A stretch of 64,000 nucleotides of DNA. Origin: Epiperipatus broadwayi (Eukaryota > Onychophora > Udeonychophora > Euonychophora > Peripatidae). The stretch covers positions 4,301,717 to 4,365,716 of the forward strand of contig JAQFVV010000056.1 of NCBI GenBank assembly GCA_028023455.1. The letters run 5' to 3'. Under the pieces are notes generated by a model. The model did not search any database. It saw only the letters and a list, made by a program, of their open reading frames with translations, and was not told where the DNA came from. Shown piece by piece: positions 35,361-47,060 of the stretch; the first letter of the stretch is position 1, and each line of letters starts with the position of its first letter. The translations under genes and the position numbers were made by a program.

Positions 35361-35619
35361 CTCCCACACACTTATATAATCAGTGCTCGGTTTATATTAA
35401 GATAGAAAATCTCCAAAGGTTAATGGACAGACTTCAATCTTCTCCACTCTCCAATTCTTAAGTCATGGTTTTGAATATGCCACCATCAAATTTTCAATGA
35501 TATGACTGGCTTAAAAATTGGAGAATGGAGGAGATTGAAGCCCATCCATTAAAGTTTGAATATTTGTTATCTTAATATAAACTGAACCCTGATTATATAT
35601 ATATATATGTTTGAGGGAG

Positions 35620-35681
35620 ATGATAATTCGGACCAATTGATGAGTGCTGGTCCAGCATGAAATATGTATATTGGAGATCAT
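35620..35681 (+). ncRNA. Hammerhead ribozyme (family D, copy 4), core mutated
   Basis: All helices are present: ATGAT/ATCAT, CCAA/TTGG, GTGCTG/CAGCAT and ATA/TAT. However, the invariant first C of the core is T (TTGATGA in place of CTGATGA). Changes at this position abolish or strongly reduce hammerhead cleavage in studied ribozymes, so this copy is probably inactive. Confidence 0.8.
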
Positions 35682-35780
35682 TTATCTTTTGTGTATGTAT
35701 GTGGTCATGGGTATTGGTTGTATAAGATGGAGTAGATGACTGCGGAGGCTTGAAAGTCTGGGTTTGAATCCCCTCTAATT

Positions 35781-38780
35781 ATATATATATATATATATTG
35801 TAACAGTAAAGAAAAAAAAATATTAATTAAAATATGTTTATAATCTGAGCCATTCGTAACAGTAAGAAAAAATTTGTAACAGCATACAAAATAATGTAAT
35901 GATGAAAAAGGCTGCTATTTTGTAACTGATTATAAATATATAGATGAGTGCAAAATGATAGTTGCTATAATTTAAAAACTAAACAGGATGTGCTCCAGCG
36001 GTTCATCATTTGTAACCGAATAAAATTAAATGCGAAATGAATTTACTATGTTAGCTAAAATACAATTTATAATTAAATAAGGATGACTCTAACATATAAA
36101 TAAGAACATATACATATCATGCTCTATTTGGATGTCTATTTGTAATTAATTAAATATAACATTATAGCCCATTTGCAACTATTCTAAACATTAATTCTGT
36201 CACGCTAATAATGAAATAGATAAATTATCCCATTTTTCAACACATAAAATAACAAAAATGAAAATTAAAACTATCATCATTAAAGATTTAAAATATTTTG
36301 GTATTGGGAAAGTCATTGGACCAATAAAATATACTAGCTATTGTCATCAGATAAACTAATATTAGATATAGCAACTGAATAAAATTACTGTGAAATCCAT
36401 GGAGTGAATTTTCGCTTATCTCCAATAATAAGTTCTTTTAACAAAGAATCCTTCTCATTCCTCTTCCATGTATATACGACCATTCATGGTCACATGCACA
36501 CACTGGTGCTATTCATAACAACTTATAAAAATATATAAAGTTAATATCATTAAGTTGGAAAGGGATTTGATCACTTTTATTTAGTTTAGCTAATTACATG
36601 TGTTTTCCCACGAGCGCCACTAGATTGCTCTAAATCTAGATAAATATTATCTGTGCATAGTGTACTGAGTTCAAACCCATTCAGTACATTTTTTACTACA
36701 CATGACTTGGATGACTAATGGACAAAAAAAAAGATGTTCTTATATTTTACTCATGTCAATAAAATCATAAGATTTAGTTCATACAATCTGGAGTGTCCGT
36801 TGCAAACTAATCTTCACCTTCCCACCTCCAAATCAGGATGTCATATTTATCGATCACTTTAATAAGTTAAAAAGTAAAGACCTTATCCTGTCTTCAAAAT
36901 TCCTCTATAATAAGACATGGAATCTCTTTCAAATACCAAAAATCACTTAAGACATAAACAATCACACACAAAATTTGATACTAGCATTTCCATTAGAGAT
37001 TCTCCAGGGGATTAAACTTTAGATCCATCACAGATTCTCAATTAGGATGTTAAAACTTCTTACCAAGAAAGACAATGTATTCACATATTCTTAGATAATC
37101 AATTATTTTTCATTAATAAAGTTATTTTTGAAACTAAAATCATAAGATCCCAATATCGCAAAATTTATATGTCAGACTCTTATAGACATTACTAGCTCAG
37201 TTTATGCATATTGATGAACAGATGTTCCAAACAAACATAGTGAAGACCATTACTTAAGTGGATGCTATGAAACTAGCTACTTAACTTAATTATTTATCAT
37301 AATATAAAGATGATAATGATGATGATAATAATAATGATGATGATACCAGCCATAGCTTTATAATGAACTCACGACAATAAATTTATCATTCATAAACTTA
37401 TAGGCACTTCTCAAAGTCATCCTATGTTAAACTGGGGTTTAAATATAACACTCACTAGAATTTATATACATTTATAGTTATTTATTCCAAGTACTTTTAT
37501 AGTTAAAACTAGGATTCAATAATACCAGTGATGATGACTGATCATCACGAAACTCTATACATGATATTTAACTTTCTATAAACCCCTATTTACTAAACAT
37601 ATTAATTATGTTAAATATTGGATTTAATGATTATAATTTATTCAATGATGATGGTGATCATAACTCATGGGCACAACATTAAAAAAAACTTGGTTAGATG
37701 TCAAGCATAATCCTTAAATGCAAATCAATATTCTAGCTTGCTTAATATTTACTTAACTATTATTTACGAGTGATTGCTTAACATTTGCAAATGATTCTTA
37801 ATATCTGCGAGTGATGATGATGATCATTTAAAACGATAGAATCAAGACAAGAAAAATATAACAATATTTTTAATAATAATAACTCGAAAACCAATCATGA
37901 CATAATTATATTTATTAATACTATTCTTTCTTTTTTTAAAATCAAATTTACTAATTATACAATTGACTCTATTATTATATTAATTAAATATAGAATTAAT
38001 ACAAAATTTTATATACACATATCCAAATAAACTTGTATACAAGTTTATTATTATTTCCTTTTTTTTTTCAAAATAAGCTGGCTTAAACTGATATTAGAAA
38101 AAATAAATTCTATAAATGCTCATTCAAAATTTTCACTACTTATATGTCATAAAAGCAACTTACATTTAGGTAATGTGTGTTTTTTTTCACTATCATTCAT
38201 ATGTTAAACCCTGCTCTTCAATTTCCTATATTTAAACTAATTATGCTTAACCTATTCTTTTGATTGTTTTTTAAGCAGTTATACACACACACACACACCT
38301 GGTAATATGTCAACATATATGTTTAAACTGTATACCCCTATATGATGGATTAATACATAAATCACATATATAAAATAAAAAAAATATTATTGCAACCTTG
38401 AGCCAAAATAAATAACAATCAATAAAAAACATTATGAAGCATATATATTGAGAGGTTGATCAATAATAACAAAAAAAATCTTAATATTACAATATATAAT
38501 AATAATAAAAAATCAAAATAATGAAAAAAAACTATGTTTAATGAATTTAAACTGTGTGTGTATTGTCATGTATTATGAAGAATAACATAATCAATGAACA
38601 AACTCTTAATGTTTTCTGTATCATAAGAAAAAAAAAGCTTTGACTTTATAAATTAAAGTTTACTTTTAATAAGTAATAATAAAAGATTTGTTAATGAAAG
38701 TTCAAAGTTACCCGATTATTTTCACTTCTTATAAATGTTCCAGGTTTGAATTTTCAGACTGCTTGCCTCATGTATAGCTT
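35781..38780. other. A+T-rich DNA with GAT/ATC clusters
   Basis: Short imperfect GAT runs occur at 37308-37342, 37528-37545, 37645-37660 and 37811-37826, often next to ATCAT. One box B-like motif (GAGTTCAAACCC) lies near 36670. No gene was recognised. Confidence 0.35.
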
Positions 38781-38935
38781 CAACAGGTTGATTTGCTTAT
38801 TTCTACCATTTAAAAAAGAAAAGTTATTGTTGGTACTTTTAAGATAAATATGAATTGTTTGACTAGCTTGTTTATACCATTTTAAAAAGAATTGTTGTAG
38901 ACGCTTTAGATAAATGTGAGGCAAACTTTAAAAAA
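38781..38935 (+). repeat. Two-copy minisatellite, period about 74 bp
   Basis: TGCTTATTTCTACCATTTAA and TTGTTTATACCATTTTAAAA open two adjacent copies that continue with a matching GTTGGTACTTTTAAGATAAA / GTAGACGCTTTAGATAAATG segment. It lies just outside the satellite array. Confidence 0.5.
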
Positions 38936-39068
38936 AATTGATTTATAGCTTAATCAAACTTGGCTATATATATGGCTTTCATACATTTTTTTTTCTTTCT
39001 TCTCTTTTCAAAGATGATGATCAGATGACATCTGTGGTTGGTTTTAAAGTTGGCCATTCTTTAGTTAT

Positions 39069-39082
39069 AAAGGACTTTTGTA
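39069..39082. repeat. Left 14-bp direct repeat of the satellite array
   Basis: AAAGGACTTTTGTA here is repeated exactly at 42644-42657, immediately outside the other end of the array. The last four bases (TGTA) also occur in the satellite unit, so the precise edge is ambiguous. Confidence 0.6.
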
Positions 39083-40963
39083 AATAATATTTATTTTCAA
39101 AGCGCAGATGATTTGAAATTAACTTACGAGAGAGTGCAAGTCTCTCAGCGCTTGTGATTATTAATAGCCAATCAGATCGTAAATACTGGGACAACGATTT
39201 AACAAGAAAAGAGTGGTAACCAGTGGTAACCACTCTTAACTTTACTTGTCTGTCTATATATCCAAGCCAGTCCAAAGTACTTATATCTGAAAGTGTGAAT
39301 ATTAAATACCTTCACACACTACTCACTGACTTCAAATTACAAACATACAGCATGAAATCTTTAGATTCACTATGCAGTAGATTATCGATGTTATAAATTG
39401 CAGAAATATATGTAAATAATATTTATTTTCAAAGCGCAGATGATTTGAAATTAACTTACGAGAGAGTGCAAGTCTCTCAGTGCTTGTGATTATTAATAGC
39501 CAATCAGATCGTAAATACTGGGACAACGATTTAACAAGAAAAGAGTGGTAACTAGTGGTAACCACTCTTAACTTTACTTGTCTGTCTATATATCCAAGCC
39601 AGTCCAAAGTACTTATATCTGAAAGTGTGAATATTAAATACCTTCACACACTACTCACTGACTTCAAATTACAAACATACAGCATGAAATCTTTAGATTC
39701 ACTATGCAGTAGATTATCGATGTTATAAATTGCAGAAATATATGTAAATAATATTTATTTTCAAAGCGCAGATGATTTGAAATTAACTTACGAGAGAGTG
39801 CAAGTCTCTCAGCGCTTGTGATTATTAATAGCCAATCAGATCGTAAATACTGGGACAACGATTTAACAAGAAAAGAGTGGTAACCAGTGGTAACCACTCT
39901 TAACTTTACTTGTCTGTCTATATATCAAGCCAGTCCAAAGTACTTATATCTGAAAGTGTGAATATTAAATACCTTCACACACTACTCACTGACTTCAAAT
40001 TACAAACATACAGCATGAAATCTTTAGATTCACTATGCAGTAGATTATCGATGTTATAAATTGCAGAAATATATGTAAATAATATTTATTTTCAAAGCGC
40101 AGATGATTTGAAATTAACTTACGAGAAGTGCAAGCTCTCAGCGCTTGTGATTATTAATAGCCAATCAGATCGTAAATACTGGGACAACGATTTAACAAGA
40201 AAAGTGGTAACCAGTGGTAACCACTCTTAACTTACTTGTCTGTCTATATATCCAAGCCAGTCCAAAGTGTGAATATTAAACTACTCACTGACTCTTCACA
40301 CACTGATCTTGATTCACTTGCAGAATACGCATGAAATCTGAAAAGTTTTTTTAAGGCAGGATTTGAAATTATACGAGAGAGGCAAGTTCTCGCGCGTGAT
40401 TATTAATAGCAACAGATCGTAAATCGGGACAAGTTTAACAAGAAAAGGTGGAAGCTCTTAATTCTTGTGTCTATATATCCAAGCCAGTCAAAGTACTTTA
40501 TCTGAAAGAGGTATTAATACTTCCTACTCATGACTTCAAATACAAATACAGCATGAAATCTTTAGATTCACTATGCAGTAGATTATTGATGTTAGTAAAT
40601 TGCAGAAATATATGTAAATAATATTTATTTTCAAAGCGCAGATGATTTGAAATTAATTACGAGAGAGTGCAAGTCTCTCAGCGCTTGTGATTATTAATAG
40701 CCAATCAGATTGTAAATACTGGGACAACGATTTAACAAGAAAAGAGTGGTAACCAGTGGTAACCACTCTTAACTTTACTTGTCTGTCTATATATCCAAGC
40801 CAGTCCAAAGTACTTATATCTGAAAGTGTGAATATTAAATATTACACACTATCACTGACTTCAAATTACAAACATACAGCATGAAATTTTAGATTCACTA
40901 TGCAGTAGATTATCGATGTTATAAATTGCAGAAATATATGTAAATAATATTTATTTTCAAAGC
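39083..40963 (-). repeat. 332-bp satellite, left arm of an inverted array
   Basis: Five full or near-full units are present, with landmark AGCGCAGATGATTTGAAA at 39101, 39433, 39765, 40096, about 40353 (shortened) and 40635, plus a partial unit ending at 40963. The unit has three imperfect hairpins: GTGGTAACC/GGTAACCAC, GAGAG/CTCTC and GTGTGAA/TTCACAC. It also carries a CCAAT motif and several CpGs, unusual in this window. Units are nearly identical except from about 40090 to 40560, where many single-base and longer deletions occur. The 91-codon frame across each unit (starting MDWLGYIDRQ) follows from the repeat and is not supported as a gene. Confidence 0.9.
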
Positions 40964-42643
40964 TTGCACTCTCTCGTAAGTTAATTTCAAATCATCTGCG
41001 CTTTGAAAATAAATATTATTTACATATATTTCTGCAATTTATAACATCAATAATCTACTGCATAGTGAATCTAAAGATTTCATGTGTATGTTTGTAATTT
41101 GAGTCAGTGGTAGTGTGTGAAGGTATTTAATATTCACACTTTCAGATATAAGTACTTTGGACTGGCTTGGATATATAGACAGACAAGTAAAGTTAAGAGT
41201 GGTTACCACTGGTTACCACTCTTTTCTTGTTAAATCGTTGTCCCAGTATTTACGATCTGATTGGCTATTAATAATCACAAGCGCTGAGAGACTTGCACTC
41301 TCTCGTAAGTTAATTTCAAATCATCTGCGCTTTGAAAATAAATATTATTTACATATATTTCTGCAATTTATAACATCGATAATCTACTGCATAGTGAATC
41401 TAAAGATTTCATGCTGTATGTTTGTAATTTGAAGTCAGTGAGTAGTGTGTGAAGGTATTTAATATTCACACTTTCAGATATAAGTACTTTGGACTGGCTT
41501 GGATATATAGACAGACAAGTAAAGTTAAGAGTGGTTACCACTGGTTACCACTCTTTTCTTGTTAAATCGTTGTCCCAGTATTTACGATCTGATTGGCTAT
41601 TAATAATCACAAGCGCTGAGAGACTTGCACTCTCTCGTAAGTTAATTTCAAATCATCTACGCTTTGAAAATAAATATTATTTATATATATTTCTGCAATT
41701 TATAACATCGATAATCTACTGCATAGTGAATCTAAAGATTTCATGCTGTATGTTTGTAATTTGAAGTCAGTGAGTAGTGTGTGAAGGTATTTAATATTCA
41801 CACTTTCAGATATAAGTACTTTGGACTGGCTTGGATATATAGACAGACAAGTAAAGTTAAGACAAGACCAGTGGTTACCACTCTTTTCTTGTTAAATCGT
41901 TGTCCCAGTATTTACGATCTGATTGGCTATTAATAATCACAAGCGCTGAGAGACTTGCACTCTCTCGTAAGTTAATTTCAAATCATCTGCGCTTTGAAAA
42001 TAAATATTATTTATATATATTTCTGCAATTTATAACATCGATAATCTACTGCATAGTGAATCTAAAGATTTCATGCTGTATGTTTGTAATTTGAAGTCAG
42101 TGAGTAGTGTGTGAAGGTATTTAATATTCACACTTTCAGATATAAGTACTTTGGACTGGCTTGGATATATAGACAGACAAGTAAAGTTAAGAGTGGTTAC
42201 CACTGGTTACCACTCTTTTCTTGTTAAATCGTTGTCCCAGTATTTACGATCTGATTGGCTATTAATAATCACAAGCGCTGAGAGACTTGCACTCTCTCGT
42301 AAGTTAATTTCAAATTATCTGCGCTTTGAAAATAAATATTATTTATATATATTTCTGCAATTTATAACATCGATAATCTACTGCATAGTGAATCTAAAGA
42401 TTTCATGCTGTATGTTTGTAATTTGAAGTCAGTGAGTAGTGTGTGAAGGTATTTAATATTCACACTTTCAGATATAAGTACTTTGGACTGGCTTGGATAT
42501 ATAGACAGACAAGTAAAGTTAAGAGTGGTTACCACTGGTTACCACTCTTTTCTTGTTAAATCGTTGTCCCAGTATTTACGATCTGATTGGCTATTAATAA
42601 TCACAAGCGCTGAGAGACTTGCACTCTCTCTTAAGTTAATTTC
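40964..42643 (+). repeat. 332-bp satellite, right arm of an inverted array
   Basis: The same unit occurs in opposite orientation, with landmark CATCTGCGCTTTG at about 40993, 41322, 41654, 41984 and 42316, and a partial unit to 42643. The arms meet at TTTTCAAAGCTTGCACTCTC (40955-40974), so the whole is a palindrome of about 3.5 kb with an asymmetric loop of about 34 nt at the centre. The copy near 41860 has GACAAGACCAGTGG where others have GAGTGGTTACCACTGG. Confidence 0.9.
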
Positions 42644-42657
42644 AAAGGACTTTTGTA
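42644..42657. repeat. Right 14-bp direct repeat of the satellite array
   Basis: This is an exact copy of AAAGGACTTTTGTA at 39069-39082. Together they bracket the array in direct orientation, although the array arms themselves are inverted. Confidence 0.6.
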
Positions 42658-43116
42658 TAAGTCCACGGATAGACCAGTGATTTAACCCATTATGTCGAAT
42701 TTCAAGGAGCAGAAACAGTGGGTTTTAACACAGCATCTTGATTATCTCCTTCATAATGAAAATATTTATTAATACCATTTTTATAAAATTTCAATAACGT
42801 CCTCAAAGAAATTCAATTTTGTTCCATTACTTTATATTAATCTTGCTGTGAGTTGCTTTATATATATGCACATCTTCTATATTTACTTTAAAACAAGAGT
42901 CATTTTTCTCCTTCCTCAATTTTTAAAGAGAAAAAAAATCAATAGCTCATACTAAGCTTAAAAAAAAAGAAAATGGCTCATCTCTTTTTAGTTTAAAATA
43001 ATTGTGTATTCTTAAAATTATTAACTGATTGCCATTCTTAAAAATAGTTAGGTGATTGCCTTCAAAACTGCATCTAGTTCAGTGATTCTCCTTAAAATTA
43101 TTAACTGATTTTTCTC
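42658..43116. other. A+T-rich DNA with short repeats
   Basis: TTAAAATTATTAACTGATT recurs at 43013 and 43092. Nothing else is recognised. Confidence 0.35.
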
Positions 43117-43302
43117 AATATTAACAACTACATTTCTTTTCTTTTAATAGTAAAAAATGACTGACCTTAGCAATATTAATGGCTGACTTTACATCTCTTT
43201 TTCTTCTCTTAACAGTAATAAAAAAAACTGACCTTAGTAATATTAATAACTACATCGCTTTTTCTTCTATTAACCATCACAAAAAAAAAAACTGACCCTT
43301 TA
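43117..43302 (+). repeat. Three-copy minisatellite, 54-67 bp units
   Basis: AATATTAA followed by a T/C-rich tract, TTAACAGTAAT-like sequence, an A run and ACTGACCTT occurs three times, starting at about 43118, 43172 and 43239. It is non-coding. Confidence 0.55.
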
Positions 43303-46300
43303 AATATTATTTCACTCATTTTAATACTTCGAATTTCTGATCAAAGAAACTAAAAATCTATCCAAAATAATTGAGATTTGAGATAGCAATAAATCTCACC
43401 TAGACGATTTTAAGTCATTAAGAAAAAAAAGATTAACAATTATTTATTCTATCAAAGCACCCCTTTTTCTGAGATAATATAAGATAATCTAAGATGCAGA
43501 TTACATAAAAAAAACAGTTCATAATCTACAATCCTTAGAAATATGTGTAAAAGTGTTTTGTGTTTACACAGTCATTCTTATTCTTTCACACTCTTTTGCA
43601 CATGTGCCTAGTTTATCTACTAATCCTTTCACATCTTTCTTAACAGTTTTTCTCTTTTTTATTTTACAGAAATAAAACGAAATAATTGAATATATTAATT
43701 ATTTTAATAAGAAAAATAATATATCAAAATATCATCTCTTATAACATTCTTTCCATTCACTACTGCTTATTATTAATTGTCTATAAACTATATAATAATA
43801 CTTGCACACATAAATCTATATATAAAAGAATTTTTTTTTTAATTAAAGAATATATATGTGTGGGAAATGAGAACATATATATATATGGCATCATAATACA
43901 GTTGTTTATGCATCTATCTCTTAATGTCATGATCTTAGTTTCAAATTCATATAGAAGTTAGAAATTTATTTAGATAAGAAATTTCTAAGCAATCTTAGAT
44001 TTTTTTCCAGATAGATATTATAATCATTTCTATGTCAAATTATTAGTCAGTAAATTCTCAATGACCAATTAATGACTATTTTTAAAAATAATGATTTCAC
44101 TTTTTCTATTCTTCTGCATATCTGTTTTTCATTACACTGAAAGAAAAAAAATCTATACTGAAGTTTCAATTTTTTAAAATTTGTACTACAGTATTATAAT
44201 ATATTACTTACATGAAATTATTAAATTAAAAAAAAAGTTTAATAACAAATCATTTGATTGACCATAAAGACTTGTTATTTGTCATTAATGTAACAAGAGC
44301 CAAATAAACATATGATACATTACAAAACTTAATCATACTCAATTTTTTTAAAATAAATAAAAAATCAGTGTATTTAAAAAAAAAAAAAAAAAAAACAATG
44401 CATTTTGAGTTTGCACATTGTAATCAATATTTAAGGCTTTTGCTACAATGTGTAATGGCTGATCTAAATAAACAAATACAAAAACTATAGTGGGGTTTTT
44501 TGGTCATGACATGCCACTAATTTTATCAAATGCGGTAGCCATATTTTTGCAATGATTTAAGAATTTATCCAATAGCACAATGTGTTTTGATGGCAGAGTT
44601 ACAGGCTAATTAAGTAAAAATTATAAGACATTATTTTTTTCTGCTTTATTTGTATTGCATTTTCATCTTATATAATTTATTATTAATTGGATAACATCAT
44701 CTCATATTTCCCCCCAAAAATGTAATTTAAATATGATTGATAGCAGCAGTTATGATTTAATTGAAATTAGCATTGGTAAAAATTTTAAGCCAAAATTGAT
44801 TATCTGAAATTTTAGCTAATATTTGTACTGTACACAGTTTAAAATTTAATATTGATGGTACATGTAACCAAAAATTATTTTTAGTTTTATGCCGAATGTA
44901 ATTTATATTTTTATCTCAGTACTGCATTTTTTTTACACATGTGAGAATGTCTCCATTGTTTTGGATATCTAAAAAAAATATGAGATGATTTAAAATCAAG
45001 GAATCTCAGAGTGTTATTTTTAATTTATATTTAATAATTTTTGATATTGTGTAAATCTAAATCTGTTTGCTCCCCCCCCTTTTAACTGAAAATATTTTTG
45101 ATTACCCATGGTAGTAGCTTCGATTTGACAGAAAAATTTTAATTCAAATTTAATTGACTGAATATTTTAACTAATACATGTGTGATATACTGTACATTAT
45201 TAATTTTATGCTGAATGAATTTGCTATTTTTACAGTCTCAAGTGTTGATTTACATTTGTGTACTGAATAAACCTTTTTATTTATTTTTTTCCTTTGTAAC
45301 CATTAACAATGAAAATCTTAACTTTGGATATGTTATTAATGAAGTATTAATTATCTTGTAAAAACACTGGATGAAAATTAAATAAAATACTGCATGTTTA
45401 TTAATCATACTTTAATCTTATAATCAAAATATTGAATGCAGCACTATAACATTGTTTTATGAATAAAATATGTACCATACAATTTCATCATAAAAGTCAC
45501 AATTTGGCTTTTGTATGAGATGACTTTAATAACTATTCTATGACATCATCAGTGTTACAAAATGGCCACCAAATTTTTTTTATTTTTTTTACAATCATTA
45601 TAATGAATAATTGATTGTAAATCAAAATAGTATATATAAATTGATGATGATCACTATTGTGAATCCTCGCATAATAGCCAAGCACTAATTGGGTTAAAGG
45701 TATAATTATCAGAAAATTAGAAAAACAATAGCAGTCATAGAAACTTAGTTATAACAAGAAGTAAGACATATAGTGTCTTTTTAATTTAATGTTTTTATGC
45801 TCATGAATAAAAACACTAAAATATCAAGTTGCTATAAAGTTTATCATTTATAATATTTCAAAAAAATCATAAAAAAATACTTGAAATATTTAGAAATCAG
45901 TTGCATACATCTTGATATAATTTGTCTTTTGGCCAGCAATTATACCTCCCCCCTCTCTAGTAATCAGGCCATCAATAATTTAATTATCAAAGTATGCTGA
46001 CAATTTGAATAATGTAAATTTAAATTAATGACTACCTTAAAATTTAAACACATCAAATTTTGAAGCAAACACTCATGTTTGTAGCAGTTCAAAATAGAAA
46101 TTTTGTTGTTATACTTCATCAAATCTGAATTAAAGGTTTGTGACTATACACGCATCAGTTTTTATCTTGGTCACAGTGTCTAGGTATTTGTGAATTTTTG
46201 TTAAGTTAAAGATTTGCATGACAAAAATTTGATCTAGAAATTCTTTAAGGAGTTACTCTCAAACTTTTATAATTTTTTATTTTTTTATTTATTTTATCTT

Positions 46301-46823
46301 AAACATCTGTAAGTTAATGTTATTGGTACATTGTGGTTTTAATTTTTGTTTAAATATTTTCAATGTTTATAAATATATTTGCACACTTGCTTAGAAAATA
46401 ATTCTCCAAATGAGGTTATTATTCTGAGAATATTTGCAGCATTGCCAAGTATCAGTAGTAAAATTCAGAAGTTTGTCAAAAATAAAGCTTATAAAAACAT
46501 ACATTCATTTAACAATGGCTCAGGCATGACTCATTGGTCTACCAGTAATATCTATAGAGCATGAAATTGCATCTAAAGTCAGTATAGTTTAATTAATTCA
46601 AAACTTTGCCTAGGTAAATGCTACAAAATAAATTTTCAATAAGTTTTGTATTTTTTTCTTCTGATACTTAAAATGTAATATTTTTTTTCTTTTTGTAAGT
46701 ATTAGAGGTAATCATTTATGTATATAAAGATAGTAAATGTTAATTAATGAAATGTTTTTAAAATATTCATAATGATATTATTTTCATTAATATATACATG
46801 TGTAGATGTATTATGTGTTTGTA

Positions 46824-46830
<7 letters not shown>
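43303..46830. other. A+T-rich DNA without recognised features
   Basis: A 20-base poly(A) lies at 44376-44395. AATTGGGTTAAAGG near 45689 resembles a piggyBac-type end, but no matching partner could be shown. No gene was seen. Confidence 0.4.

Positions 46831-46861
<31 letters not shown>
46831..46861. repeat. (TA)n microsatellite
   Basis: This is an uninterrupted TA repeat of about 15 units. Shorter TA runs occur elsewhere in the window. Confidence 0.95.
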
Positions 46862-46864
<3 letters not shown>

Positions 46865-47060
46865 GACCTTTCTTTCCAGTATTGGACCCCTCTAAATTTG
46901 TCCCGTCACAATCTGCCCATTGCTTATGTTGTGTAACTACGTACACCTCAAGCCCACCATGTTACGCCACAATCTACCCTTTCACCCTACGTGTAATTTC
47001 ATGTATACTTATGTGTACTCCACTTCTCCCAAAATAAATAATATAATATAGTGAAAATCG
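46862..47060. repeat. G+C-richer unclassified segment
   Basis: This segment is clearly richer in C than its neighbours. It contains an internal near-duplication (CCCGTCACAATCTGCCC and ACGCCACAATCTACCC, about 64 bp apart). It may be a fragment of an LTR element or satellite. No frame was recognised. Confidence 0.35.

Larger units (their letters stand above)
35200..35780. mobile_element. Family-D palindrome: two opposed hammerhead elements
   Basis: Two arms of about 275 bp are inverted copies of the family-D repeat around a spacer of about 30 bp near 35480. The outer ends are AATTAGAGGGGATTTAAACC and the complementary GGTTTGAATCCCCTCTAATT; the latter contains a pol III box B-like motif. Each arm runs inward through a hammerhead ribozyme to CATTAA and then GGAGATTGAAG. 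The two ribozymes point outward from the centre. A long transcript would fold into one hairpin that hides both ribozymes. No clear target duplication is visible because (TA)n flanks the right side. Confidence 0.78.

Noticed and set aside
37300-37830. GAT-rich clusters as a regulatory array
   Set aside because: They are irregular low-complexity runs without a consistent spacing or unit.
39083-42643. A hammerhead ribozyme in the 332-bp unit
   Set aside because: ACAGCATGAAATC with a 3-bp stem (ATC/GAT) resembles half of a hammerhead, but the unit has CTGACTT where CTGANGA is needed and no stem II between the halves.
39021-42680. A conserved 91-residue protein (starting MDWLGYIDRQ) encoded by each satellite unit
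   Set aside because: It exists only because the repeat is conserved. The differences seen between copies (Gly/Ser, Ala/Thr, His/Tyr, Arg/Leu) are all replacements with no sign of synonymous excess, and some units break the frame.
38990-42720. CRISPR array
   Set aside because: The units are 332-bp tandem satellite copies with no short repeats separated by unique spacers, in an animal genome.
42680-45705. A 3-kb piggyBac element between TTTAACCCATTATG and AATTGGGTTAA
   Set aside because: The ends match each other only weakly, the left TTAA is imperfectly placed, and the interior shows no transposase or other support.
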